Assembly (NCBI GenBank): GCA_030386875.1
Contig: CM059563.1
Span: 33,704,139 to 33,768,138, forward strand
Length of the DNA: 64,000 nucleotides
Source of the DNA: Morinoia aosen
Lineage: Eukaryota > Arthropoda > Malacostraca > Amphipoda > Talitridae
Reading direction: 5' to 3'
Position 1 is the stretch's first letter. Each line of letters starts with the position of its first letter. This document shows, piece by piece, positions 57,101 to 63,793 of this stretch. Below the pieces are notes generated by a model. It did no database searches. It worked only from the letters and a program-made list of their open reading frames with translations, and was not told where the DNA came from. A program made the position numbers and the translations under genes.

Positions 57101-57508
57101 CCGTCACTCATGGGTGGTGAGTTCGGCGACGAGGATGAGCGCCTGATTACGCGATTGGAAAACAGTCAGTATGACACGACTGTTGTAGACGATCAGAGTT
57201 CTCAGCTGCAGCCCACATCCGCCGTCCCTAACCCACCACAGCCTGGGGGGCCCACCTCGCAACCTCCTGCCAACAACCCGCCTCCGCCGCAGTCCGCCCC
57301 CGCTGGGGGAGGCGCGGCTCCGGCGCCTCAACCTCACCACCCGGGGTCGCAGCAGCAACCGCCGCCGCCGCCCTCAGGTGGTCCTCAGGGCGGGCCGTTC
57401 ACCAGCTCCCCGCACCACATGGGCGGCGCGCCTGGCTGGCCTGACCCGTCAAGGGGCCCTAGTCAAGGTCCTAATGATCCTGATAAGAAGTCTCCCGCCA
57501 TGAACTAA
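24036..57508 (+). CDS. Chip: LIM-domain-binding cofactor Chip/Ldb, 5'-partial, 7 exons
   Basis: Join 24036-24111, 26119-26221, 27208-27380, 39103-39306, 43488-43611, 53671-53804, 57080-57508. The leading base at 24036 finishes a codon begun in an unseen exon, and 413 residues follow. Seen in order: RHTPYFGQPDYR and LWWDAFATEFFEDD near the start; the self-association region (about residues 1-185); LCVILEPMQELMSRHK and LSPRDCLKTTLFQKWQ, the LCCD block (186-225); a basic KRRKRK nuclear signal (234-239); the LIM-interaction domain starting DVMVVGEP (272-303); and a Pro/Gly/Gln-rich tail to the stop. Known for the family: a nuclear adaptor that dimerises, binds LIM-homeodomain and LMO proteins through its LIM-interaction domain and SSDP/SSBP through the LCCD, and links enhancers to promoters. 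Only one gene is identified here, so there is no operon-like context. Family divergences: VSDVMVV where VPDVMVV is usual, and a one-residue shortening at AMQQDP. Identity is very secure; the N-terminus is missing. Confidence 0.96.
24112..26118 (+). other. Chip: Chip/Ldb intron A-B (2.0 kb)
   Basis: gtgagt...aag. AT-rich with no recognised repeat, RNA gene or exon. A small duplicated tatgcgtcctc occurs near 25685-25710. Confidence 0.85.
26119..26221 (+). CDS. Chip: Chip/Ldb coding exon B
   Basis: The acceptor ttttaag ends at 26118 and the donor gtaagt starts at 26222. It carries 34 codons plus one base: DSDNLWWDAFATEFFEDD, then SLTLTCCLEDGPKRY. This is the most conserved part of the family's self-association domain. 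It joins exon A as GAC|GAC in phase 0 and leaves one base of a Thr codon. The acceptor's polypyrimidine tract is short (tttctgttttaag). Confidence 0.96.
26222..27207 (+). other. Chip: Chip/Ldb intron B-C (1.0 kb)
   Basis: gtaagt...cag. AT-rich; nothing recognised inside. Confidence 0.88.
27208..27380 (+). CDS. Chip: Chip/Ldb coding exon C
   Basis: The acceptor ccaccag ends at 27207 and the donor gtatgg starts at 27381. The first two bases complete Thr, then IGRTLLPRYFRSIFDGG, LYYAVKHPKESFHN, and a final MVTHHGKPMFTK. The family usually has TQHGKP here, so the His at the Gln position is a local change. The exon ends in phase 0 before an 11.7-kb intron. Confidence 0.96.
28552..28914 (+). mobile_element. 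R1 retroposon, near full length
   Basis: CCCCTCAGGGGGATAC through the GGTTCACTGCTGTC core to a (TAATC)n tail. Sequence is close to the young copies, but no clean flanking duplication is visible. Confidence 0.82.
29640..29737 (+). mobile_element. R1 retroposon, 3' fragment
   Basis: CCTTTCCCTGAACTTCACAC, CTAAATGGTACTTCC and CTCTCTTTAGAGCACC match the R1 3' third in a decayed form. Confidence 0.5.
32200..32386 (+). mobile_element. R1 retroposon, degenerate long-form 3' part
   Basis: TTGCTGTTTCTATGCGCAG, CTGTGTGGGAACATACC and GTGCATGGGTTCC are long-form R1 blocks, ending GGTCTCAAACTAATAC. Confidence 0.6.
32936..33243 (+). mobile_element. tRNA-derived SINE
   Basis: The head has Pol III A-box TGGCACAGCGG (about 32943-32953) and B-box-like GGTTCGTATCC (about 32986-32996). 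The body ends in a (TTTG)n tail. A TACTCG duplication at 32930-32935 and 33244-33249 marks its insertion in the right arm of the mariner foldback. Not a tRNA gene: the acceptor stem is not closed and a long unrelated 3' body follows. Confidence 0.85.
33315..34389. mobile_element. Solo LTR (1075 bp) of an LTR retrotransposon
   Basis: Ends TGTGGTG and CACCACA are perfect 7-bp inverts with TG...CA termini, flanked by AGAG at 33311-33314 and 34390-34393. The foldback's other arm shows the uninterrupted sequence, confirming the insertion. GC-rich, with CCAAT (about 33530) and a TACATAAGG TATA-like box (about 33569) followed by transcript-like sequence. No internal gag/pol and no second LTR. A 4-bp duplication suits Gypsy-type integrases; the family is unknown. 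Confidence 0.8.
34587..35216. mobile_element. piggyBac-like non-autonomous element (630 bp)
   Basis: Flanked by TTAA at 34583-34586 and 35217-35220, with perfect 10-bp inverted termini CCCCTTCCCC / GGGGAAGGGG. Internal ACTCGTTTT-like repeats occur on both sides. The - strand carries a short acidic, Ser-rich frame resembling a transposase N-terminus. No catalytic core remains. Confidence 0.75.
34736..34881 (-). pseudogene. Possible piggyBac transposase N-terminal remnant
   Basis: A - strand frame starting ATG at 34881 reads MSSSTEDSEYEPSLRSLN, then Ser/Asn/Asp-rich sequence to a stop about 48 codons on. Acidic Ser-rich N-termini are usual in piggyBac transposases, and the position inside a TTAA-flanked element supports this. 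The similarity is compositional only. Confidence 0.4.
35488..35846 (+). mobile_element. R1 retroposon, long-form, near full length
   Basis: CCCCTCAGGGAACTACAGC to CTTGTCTAACCTAATG, with the insert GGAGATCTTGTGTGGGG. No duplication found, as expected of an older copy. Confidence 0.78.
35963..36304 (+). mobile_element. R1 retroposon with (GT)n expansion
   Basis: CCCCTCAGGGGGATACGG to TATAATCTAA, with a 10-bp duplication CCTGGCCGCA at 35953-35962 and 36305-36314. A (GT)n microsatellite at about 36019-36045 has grown inside, and the TTCGGTTCACTGC core is deleted. Confidence 0.85.
37409..37450 (+). repeat. C-rich homopolymer tract
   Basis: Long C runs broken by single T/TCC/TTCC. Prone to sequencing length error. 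Confidence 0.95.
38238..38562 (+). mobile_element. R1 retroposon, diverged
   Basis: From CCCCCCTCAATAGGAATTAG through CTGGTTCACTGCTGTCC to GAGGCGTTAATTAACC. Both ends are recognisable but eroded. Confidence 0.72.
39103..39306 (+). CDS. Chip: Chip/Ldb coding exon D
   Basis: The acceptor ggtgctcag ends at 39102 and the donor gtacgt starts at 39307. It holds 68 codons in phase 0 at both ends: VFTEGRLILEFTFDDLMRIK, WHFAIRSHTELIPRS, then TRMGITNHTLNYLR. Third codon positions are strikingly G/C-rich against an AT-rich intron background, so a GC-rich antisense ORF overlaps it that I treat as a shadow. The family's usual VC at the start is VF here, and the AM-QDP stretch is one residue shorter than the vertebrate form. 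Confidence 0.96.
39877..39979 (+). other. Possible cryptic or alternative exon in intron D-E
   Basis: Bounded by gtacag before and gtacgt after, GC-richer than its flanks. Its frame, entered in phase 0 from exon D, reads LECWHLDALSDHNIRSAK then CPLKELLMSRACQVKQ. At 103 nt it would shift exon E out of frame; read through, it meets TAA at 39985. No homology recognised. Confidence 0.25.
41270..41396 (+). mobile_element. R1 retroposon, 3' fragment
   Basis: ACCTTATACATAGATTCTGC to GTAATCTAATCTC, including the CATACTAAATGGTGCC landmark. Confidence 0.68.
41744..43305 (+). repeat. 34-bp minisatellite, about 46 units
   Basis: The unit reads TGTAGCTCTGTCTTCTACGA then GACTGCCCCCACAC, with a second type having TATATC in place of CTGTC. 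ACGAGAC and ACGGGAC variants also alternate. Units are highly alike, with occasional 1-3-base deletions, so the array is young or homogenised. It lies wholly in Chip/Ldb intron D-E and ends 182 bp before exon E. No unique spacers, so it is not a CRISPR array. Confidence 0.96.
43461..43476 (+). repeat. (TG)n run in front of the exon E acceptor
   Basis: Eight TG units, ending 11 bases before the AG at 43486-43487, so the repeat forms part of the acceptor region. Confidence 0.95.
43488..43611 (+). CDS. Chip: Chip/Ldb coding exon E (LCCD / SSDP-binding block)
   Basis: The acceptor gttgcag ends at 43487 and the donor gtatac starts at 43612. It carries 41 codons plus one base, LCVILEPMQELMSRHK to QRMVAPP, the family's LCCD segment that contacts SSDP proteins. 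It opens in phase 0 and leaves one base of a Glu codon. A (TG)n run sits directly in front of the acceptor, and a 34-bp minisatellite ends about 180 bp upstream. Confidence 0.96.
44216..45327 (-). pseudogene. LINE ORF part 2: reverse transcriptase core and C-terminus
   Basis: DLEKAYDRVDREALW, VRQGCVMSPWLFNLFMDG and the catalytic FADD box (about 44972-44983) give a complete palm with its Asp residues. A Tyr/Arg-rich thumb follows, then MKCLRSMYGVTRRDR, an in-frame TGA at 44435-44437, and GWFGHVERM with GRPRMSWMDGV, a C-terminal signature common in arthropod elements of this kind. Both TGA stops could be CGA or TGG transitions. Confidence 0.88.
45328..47076 (-). pseudogene. LINE ORF part 1: endonuclease and N-terminal reverse transcriptase
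   Basis: Frame from the truncated end at 47076, with DVLALSETKLK (endonuclease) interrupted by TGA at 46900-46902. It continues with WVFVSAYGPGS, VVVMGDLNARVGD and DYILVSRG...ISDHYLV, the APE-endonuclease motifs, then the RT entry blocks GKAPGLDGCTVECLKKG and VVPLYKGKGERYECSNSRGI, and EEQCGFRCGRGCVDQ. It ends by frameshift near 45325-45335, where the downstream frame resumes at VYWAFMDLEKAYD. Upstream residues in the same frame beyond 47077 are host DNA, not element. Confidence 0.88.
47304..47345 (+). repeat. C then T homopolymer tract
   Basis: Eleven C followed by T-rich sequence, about 230 bp beyond the LINE's 5' end. Confidence 0.93.
48102..48452 (+). mobile_element. R1 retroposon, near full length
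   Basis: CACCTCTCAGGAGTATACAG to CTAACCTAATC. Short subfamily (tagcccttctgcatag). No convincing duplication. Confidence 0.78.
49597..49858 (+). mobile_element. R1 retroposon, diverged
   Basis: CCTTTTAAGGAAGATACAAC, TATGGGAATTAGTGCTCC and a decayed 3' part with long-form traces. The TAATC tail is lost. Confidence 0.66.
52225..52590 (+). mobile_element. R1 retroposon, diverged
   Basis: TTGTAGGGAGATACGACAG, AATTAGCGCTCCCGTGGGG, CGGATCACTGCTATC and TTTTTTCAGCAC are clear R1 blocks. An extra CAGCTGTTT duplication sits in the middle. Confidence 0.7.
53031..53412 (+). mobile_element. R1 retroposon, long-form, old
   Basis: Starts CTCCTCTATAAGAG and ends GAAACTAACTTATAATC, with the long-form GCACGGGACCCTGTGCG. 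It lies 258 bp before Chip/Ldb exon F. Confidence 0.72.
53671..53804 (+). CDS. Chip: Chip/Ldb coding exon F (nuclear localisation signal)
   Basis: The acceptor gctgttgcag ends at 53670 and the donor gtaagt starts at 53805. It encodes ETQRAPNKRRKRKG, the basic nuclear signal, then a Ser/Gly/Asn-rich linker, a second basic cluster GKKRSPGP, and NLASQVS. The end of the linker matches the family's LSSQVP. A second GT six bases upstream (53799) could act as an in-frame alternative donor that drops Val-Ser. Confidence 0.94.
54927..55265 (-). other. Antisense GC-rich open frame with poly-Gln (unassigned)
   Basis: A 112-residue frame starting MGSIEATQLQTQGHH, a run of seven Gln, then SAKIWVPPKRVVRHVWQHWL and a Leu/Arg-rich end. 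The base composition is unlike the rest of the intron. It could be a fragment of a nested antisense gene or a decayed retrocopy, or chance on a (CTG)n patch. No family recognised. Confidence 0.2.
55200..55220 (+). repeat. (CTG)n run
   Basis: Seven CTG units in intron F-G. On the - strand it reads as poly-Gln within a longer open frame. Confidence 0.95.
57080..57508 (+). CDS. Chip: Chip/Ldb terminal coding exon G (LIM-interaction domain)
   Basis: The acceptor gtgtcacag ends at 57079. The exon starts with DVMVVGEPSLMGGEFGDEDE and RLITRLENSQYD, the LIM-interaction domain that docks on LIM1/LIM2 modules of LIM-homeodomain and LMO proteins. About 110 residues of Pro, Gly, Gln and Ser follow, ending SPAMN and TAA. 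The low-complexity tail does not match the vertebrate LDB1 C-terminus and is presumably lineage-specific. In-frame ATGs just upstream of the acceptor are intronic. Confidence 0.96.
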   Translation, partial: DVMVVGEPSLMGGEFGDEDERLITRLENSQYDTTVVDDQSSQLQPTSAVPNPPQPGGPTSQPPANNPPPPQSAPAGGGAAPAPQPHHPGSQQQPPPPPSGGPQGGPFTSSPHHMGGAPGWPDPSRGPSQGPNDPDKKSPAMN

Positions 57509-58259
57509 TTATTTATTTTCTTCCCTTGCGTCTCCACGTCATGTTAAGTTCCTTCGATGCCACTCAAGCATTTAACGCGCGCGAATTTATAGTCAATATC
57601 CACTTATATTCTCCTAAAAAACCGTTTGATGAAAAATGCAAGAAAATTTGTTATTATTCTCAGTTAAATGAAGTTGCTTGTTTCATCAACACACTCTCTT
57701 GAAAGTCATGGAACCGGTGAGAAGATTACCATAATAGTATTACGAGTAGCTGTGTAGTTTGATGGTCCCCGCACGACGTGGACTCCATACAATTCTATGC
57801 TTTAAGAGAGAAAGAGAGAGAGAGAGAGTCTGTGTAGACTAAGTAGCTGCGTTTATGGTGGTAATCGTACCTCTGCCGAATGCTGTGCGTGTTTTCTAAG
57901 TGTGTTTGCTTCTGTACATTGGTATGAATGGGCATGTATAGTATGAATTCTATAGTGTTTGCTGTGAGAGGCATTACAACAATAGCTTAAACCATCGAGT
58001 CCTCTAATGCTTACCACGGATAGGATATCCCTCCCTCGTCTCATGAAAGGACGTTCATTGTGCGAAGGGCGAATGTACGCTTGATGCTGAAGTTAAACTC
58101 TCCTTCTCCTCTGGAGCACGTTTCGTGAACAGGTGAATTTGTTTTCATGCAAAGAAACTTCATTCAAAATGAGTAATCCATAGTTGGAAAATACAACCGA
58201 CGATAGCTTTTCACTTTTGACTTTATAGGAAGAATTTTGTACGTGCTCATACTTGCAGA

Positions 58260-58267
58260 TGTACATA
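58260..58267 (+). promoter_or_regulatory. Pumilio response element-like motif TGTACATA
   Basis: Exact match to the UGUANAUA Pumilio core on the sense strand, inside the presumed 3' UTR. A single 8-mer is weak evidence; such matches occur by chance in a few kb. Confidence 0.3.
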
Positions 58268-59513
58268 GTTATATAAAAGTGCGATTTTTGTTGAACTATT
58301 TGGATAGATTTAGTTCATATTTATTTGTGAAGGAAATAACGGCGATCCCCTCTGGGTGAGTGAGCCCCTTTCACATTCGTTTTCATTGTTTTCGCTGTGG
58401 GTTAATTCAAATTCTGTGGTGATTGTTTTTATTTTAGTTTTTATTATTTTCTGTAATATAGTGAGATGATAGTGGATCAGGTTTGCGTGAGCAGTTCTTA
58501 GTTGTGCACAAATAGAGTTTGTATTGTATTCTCCTAACATCGCTAAACTTTCATGTGAGAATTGTTTCAGTTTTACATGGATCTCAGGTTTTGAAGATAG
58601 TAGAAGTTATAAGGAGAATTACGACAGCTCATCGTACATTAGCAAGACGTGTCTTTGACGCTATATGACAACTATTTTGTTCACTGTTGACCAGTCAAGT
58701 GAGATGCACGCCGTGTCAGATGCGACCGTATCGGAAAGTCCTAGTATTTTCTTTACTTCTGACTGCAACGTGGATATATTCCGCGTTGAAGAGTCCTCAC
58801 AGCCATCTTGTAACGAACAGCTGCTTGGTATGATTGTTGTAAGCTCGTTGACGTTGGTCTCACTGCAGTACATTACCATAACTTAACTAAATCATTGTGT
58901 CTCGACACCTAATTGCTAAAAAGTGATTGTTTTGACTTTTTCCTATTGCTGCAACCACGGTAGCTGTTTCAGCAGATTATTTTTTATTTTTATTTTTTCC
59001 GTTTAGTCCCGTGGTTGTATTGTTCAAAACTTTTTGTTCGATTTTGCATAACTTCCTAGTAACTGTCGGTTGCGCCAGTTTATGTTCGAGCAGCGCTCTC
59101 GTAGTAAAATTTACTTGAAATTTTTTGTTTTGATAACATTTACTTCCCGTACAATCCATCAGCTGAAAATGGTCAAGCTGTGAACACTATTTTTTTCTGA
59201 ACGTCTGTTATGAAAGCCATTGAATGTGGAACTAATTTATTGTTTTGCTATCAATTCCCATCGAGAGCTTCAAGTTTCGTTTCTTATGCTTTTGATATGT
59301 GTCCATTACACTTTTGTCTTGATTGCCTTTAGTTTTTCTGATAAAATTGAAGTGTTTTTTTTTTGTTAGTTTCTTTTGCTTTTCTAGCGCCTTCATTCGA
59401 GATTGACTCACCTGATGGCTTATGATTGCTCATTCGCTTGATTTTTGTTAATGCTCTCTTCGCTCAGGGTCCCCAACTGCGCGCGTAAAATTCAGTAGCC
59501 CCGCCATCAGCTC

Positions 59514-59519
59514 AATAAA
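59514..59519 (+). other. Chip: Candidate poly(A) signal AATAAA (proximal)
   Basis: A canonical hexamer about 2.0 kb past the stop, with GT-rich sequence (gtgttttgtgagtc) about 40 bp downstream. No earlier canonical AATAAA was noticed after the stop codon. Confidence 0.45.
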
Positions 59520-60077
59520 AGATCTCTTTTTACCGCTGTAGTATTCCTTGACGGCAGTAGGTGTTTTGTGAGTCTTTTCTCAGGCATTGATATTTCGTTG
59601 AATGTTTTAGGACGTTTTTAAATTTTGTGGACGAAAGGCCCCAGAGGTTGCACGTGCGTGCAATCTAAAGGCGTGGGAGTATTTCCGTCAAAAATGTGTC
59701 ATTCATACTCATATTTCATTATCACAACGTGAAAGGCCTGAACTACAATTTTATGTGAACTTACCGATGATGAGTCTTATCGCTACTTCATTTATTTTTA
59801 TATCCATGCTTTCAAATTTTGGTTTGATTGGATTGTTGGATTGTTTCACTGTGATACTGAAAGAAGGTTGTCGTGTTTCCTCGTGTCAACAGTTGCGTCA
59901 AACCAGATAATGGTGTCAAAATCTCGTGATAGGTTTAAGGGGCTAGTGTTCACGTACTGAGCTTATATGTCGTTCCTTGTTTTCCTTTAACTGCAGTTCC
60001 TTCACTTGTTATCATAGCATTTTTGTTATTGCTATAAGTTATTGCACACTGGCAGTCTGTCATGTAAATCCTCTCTG

Positions 60078-60083
60078 AATAAA
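60078..60083 (+). other. Chip: Candidate poly(A) signal AATAAA (distal)
   Basis: A canonical hexamer followed by ctgtgacagtgg and a T/GT-rich element (ttttttgtagtttt) within 40 bp. The spacing fits a functional cleavage site at about 60100. Confidence 0.5.
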
Positions 60084-61988
60084 ATGTCAACTCTGTGACA
60101 GTGGCGCAATTTTTTGTAGTTTTCAGCTCACTTTTATTTCATTCGATGTTGACAATCGTTTTTAACACCATATATGAACTGACCGTGTTTATTTTATTCA
60201 AACGATAAGGTATTCGCATAAACAATTTTGTAACCATTGGCTGACACTTTCATAAAATCCTCGTGTTTTTAATTTTTTACCGAACATTCCATTGTTATTT
60301 GACATCTTTTTATGTTTGATTGCTGAGTGGGGCCGGGCTGCTGAGGCTGCCCATGTACTTCTCTTGAGAAGGGGGAGTGAGATTAACAAAAACTTGGTGC
60401 GAGGGCGTGCATTGTGGCCGCTCCGGGTGCAGGGGGCTTTTTGAGCTGGTGTCCAGCGACGCGCACCTTATCTTCAGTTGTAATGAGCGCTTTGTGCCTT
60501 TTGTGCTGGGAGTCCGTCATAATTTATGTTTCAGTTTTATTTTCAAAGGAAGTAGCGAAATGTCTTCTGTGAAATTTTACTTGATAGGGAAATCTCCTGC
60601 TCGTGTTTCTTCCTCTTACCTTCTCATTTTCGTGCGCGGAAGTCTTGTTGATTTAAACTCATTCAAATACCAGGTGCATTTTAAAATTTCATGTAATTTA
60701 TATTCTGTGTGGCCCTGGTCTGTTATCATTTATTATTGTAGTTAATATAACTAACCATCACATTTAGCAAGATTATCACCTTCAGTATCATTATCGTCGC
60801 TATTCTCATTATCATTGTGAAACATTAGTGATGCGTGCTGTTGGGAATTCTTCCTCGATTTAGGGTAGACCTCGACTGCCGTGGTTTAAGTCATGAGAAC
60901 GAAAAGTTCTGTCGGGAGCCTCGAGGTCAGGTCTATTTTGAGCTTCATTTACCTATGTTTTTTTCGTTTTTGTTCACTAGTTAAAGCAGTATCATAGCGT
61001 AATGACTTTTTTCTATGGCGTGAAAAATTGTGTGAAATGCATCAAAATTGCCTCTTTGAGCTGAATTAAAAACGGGAATACCCTCAATTTTATTTTATTC
61101 AACATCTGGCTCCAATGGTATAATCAAATGACTTTAATTGAACGAATGTTTTATGTTCCTTACCCTGGACCCTTAATTTTAACTTTGATTTAATTCTAAA
61201 TTTGAAAGTAAACTTAAGAAAAGAAATACTTTAAGAGAATTATTGCTCTGTGTTGGGAAGGTGTTCAATAGCCATGCTTATTGTACGCTTCCTCTACAAT
61301 GATCCTGCGGGATCAATTTCTACTTTGGTAATACTAGCATCACACTTTTTGCTGTAACGATGATTTTCGTTGCATTTCGTGGCAATTTTGCTAATTATTT
61401 TGTGGTTTAACCCAATGTGGTTTGTTTGCATCACTACTGACAACGTGGTTATAGCTGTCCGCTTTGGCTCTGGATAGGTGCACTGATGGTAATTGTTGTG
61501 CGGCGTATTTTTGGTAATTGGCTCTGCTTGTTGGGCTACACAAAACTTCAGAGCTCCACACGAGGGAGTTCTGGTGTCGTGCGCGCATCTGAGACGAGCC
61601 CTCTTCTGTGGAGCGTTTTGCCCCTTACCGTGTGGCCAAAAAGACTTCTAATGGTAGATGGGTACAAGATCGGAACAAGATAACCCCATGAATATGGTCG
61701 AGAGTTGTCTTCAATCTAGCCTGGACGTTCACCACTCTCCGAAGGCTTGTATGAGTCTCTTAAGGAGGTATAGAATGGGCCATTTGTTAAGATTTGTCTA
61801 TTCCGTGCTATGGGGAGAGGCGCCCTCAGAGGAGATACTGATAGGGGACCTCAGGTATAAATAGGCCTTCAGTTTAGACTCAACTTAAATTCTTTCAGTT
61901 TTCATGCCATCTTCGGTATCCGTTCCTTCTATTTTCTTACTTTTTTCACTTCTCGTGGGATACCGTTGTTTTCTTGTCTTCGTAAATA
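60084..61988. other. Presumed 3' flank, no gene recognised
   Basis: A GC-richer patch at 60330-60480 and a 122-residue frame from 60377 lack any recognisable motif. The rest is AT-rich. Confidence 0.45.
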
Positions 61989-62322
61989 AGCTCTCCTAGG
62001 AAAAGATGAAGTACCTCGAGCTGAAAGTTTGGTAGCCCCTTTTGTTGAAATACAGTAATTGTTTTATTGTTATGGACCATCTACTTTCGGTTTACTATTG
62101 TTTTGTTTTCCAGAACATGATAATTTCTTCTTCAACTCTCTTCTGTAAACTTGCTTCCTAACTTACTATTTATATACGCTGGAGATCTTGCGGGGGAACG
62201 CACCTTGTGCATGGATTCTCCGTTCCCTTGACCCCATAGTAAATGATGCCCTCTTTTCTTCCTCTCTTTGTTAAACCTTTGTTGTGGTTTAGGAGTCTCA
62301 AACTAAATAATCTAATCTAATC
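61989..62322 (+). mobile_element. R1 retroposon, long-form, 5'-truncated
   Basis: Starts GCTCTCCTAGGAAAAG and ends AATAATCTAATCTAATCC, with the long-form insert GGAGATCTTGCGGGGG. It abuts a second R1 piece. Confidence 0.74.
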
Positions 62323-62525
62323 CTCTTCCTTCTCAACTTGCTGTATGCGCAGAGTATCTTGTGTGGGAATACACTTTGTGCTTAGATTCCTCGTTTTCTG
62401 CAATCCATTCTAAATGGCCCTTTCTCTTCGCTCTGTTGAGGTCGCCTATGTTGTGGTTAGGGAGATTGAAACCGACTCATTAATTGATAATGATAATAAT
62501 AATTATCATAATAGTAATAATAAAA
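62323..62525 (+). mobile_element. R1 retroposon, 3' part in tandem with the previous copy
   Basis: Begins in mid-element (CCTTCTCAACTTGCTG), carries long-form blocks, and ends in an expanded (TAA/TGA)n tail near 62490-62525. Confidence 0.7.
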
Positions 62526-63004
62526 AGTATGTGGGATCTGTACTTCATATGACTGGGCACTCATCGAAAATGAATGTACTCACCTGCTTCCTTAACAGGA
62601 CTCCTGATTTCATGATTTTATGCCGATATTTCATTGCCATACTGGCTTGGTTAATATTCTCGTTCGTGTACAAACGTCTCCGGTAATACGAGTATATCTG
62701 TGAATTGCGTTCTTGTAGTTTTTGCGTTCGAGACGTGCTATAACACCGGTGAAACTCAATTTTAGCCTCTGTATACTGGTTAAACTTTCATTTCGTTCTA
62801 GAGCAAAGCAAGTTTCATTGCGTGCTTTCCAGCATTTTCAAGGCACCAGTTTGTAAGCCCTATTGCAGAAGCTCTTTTATTATCATGGCTAGCCCAAAAA
62901 TACACTTCTGTCTGAGATCTTCTTGAGATATGTGCTGTACCGCGCTATAAATCATTTGTTTCGACTAGTGACGAGGGTATTGCGATACCCATGTATGTAT
63001 ATCA

Positions 63005-63075
63005 ACTAAAGATCCTAACTTTAAGATATTTTAAAAACCAATGATGTGCTGTTTGTATCATCTTTATTGGAAACA
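63005..63075 (+). repeat. Fragment related to the 3' body of the tRNA-derived SINE
   Basis: TTTAAAAACCAATG, TTTGTATCA and TTATTGGAAACAAA align in order with the end of the SINE body at about 33130-33192. There is no tRNA-like head. It may be a 5'-truncated SINE or its partner LINE's tail. Confidence 0.45.
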
Positions 63076-63302
63076 AACTGTTTAGCTTTTTTCTAAAGGT
63101 TACTTGCGGGTTTTCATTATTTCTGCATATTTTTATGTTATCCATCCAGTATTCACATTCACATTTCATATGCGGTTCTTGGTTAACTCGTGGTGTATGT
63201 AAACATCAACTGATCGATTTGATCTTGCTTAGCAAGTGATCTTTGGTACACATAAAAGCTAAGGAAATCAAATGTAGTAGTTTTTTCAGAAAGGTCTTTG
63301 TG

Positions 63303-63329
63303 CGTGTGTGTGTGTGTCTGAGTGTGTGT
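63303..63329 (+). repeat. (GT)n microsatellite
   Basis: An imperfect GT run interrupted by CTGA. Confidence 0.92.
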
Positions 63330-63787
63330 ATAGTCACTTAACAACCATGAACCGAAACCGATTGTGACCACCGTCATTCTGTGAGTAATGGTGTTCTCTA
63401 GAGGTACCACTGGCCACCATCACCTCCGATAACATAACTACTCTACGTTCAAATTAGCTGAAGTGTGAAGCAACTTCATGAGGTGAAGTTCTGCGCATTC
63501 CATGTATTGAAATTAAAGCATTCTCATCACTATCACGTTGTAAATGTCACTGGTATGATATGCAAAAGCACGCTTGTTTGGTGCTGGGCCCCGCCTCGCC
63601 TCCTTCATCCCTCCCTCGTTGTTGCAATAGGTCTCGAGTCGTGAGACGCGTCATCCTCGCTGTTGCATATCTGTCTATACGGTCGTTGTGACGGTAAATC
63701 TTCTGTACAAATCGGAATAAGTCGAGCATTTTCTATGCCAGATGTAAAGGAATGTATGACTGTGACTTTGTGAATGTGTGGAATGCT

Positions 63788-63793
63788 AATAAA
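63788..63793 (+). other. AATAAA hexamer far downstream
   Basis: Preceded by TG-rich sequence and followed by a T-rich stretch. It could end a very long alternative Chip/Ldb 3' UTR or belong to nothing. Two R1 pieces lie between it and the gene. Confidence 0.2.

Larger units (their letters stand above)
57509..60083 (+). other. Chip: Probable Chip/Ldb 3' UTR
   Basis: No ORF of note continues after the stop, and no R1 copy or other recognised mobile element interrupts this stretch, unlike the introns. It holds a short (AG)n run at 57805-57828, a Pumilio-type UGUANAUA match at 58260-58267, and AATAAA hexamers at 59514-59519 and 60078-60083, each followed within about 60 bp by T/GT-rich sequence. 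Which poly(A) site is used cannot be told from sequence alone. Confidence 0.6.

Noticed and set aside
57104-57358. 84-residue - strand frame over exon G
   Set aside because: It is an Arg-rich mirror of the Pro/Gly-coding tail of Chip/Ldb.
60377-60745. 122-residue + strand frame in the 3' flank
   Set aside because: No motif, no splice or promoter context, and hydrophobic, AT-driven composition in its second half.
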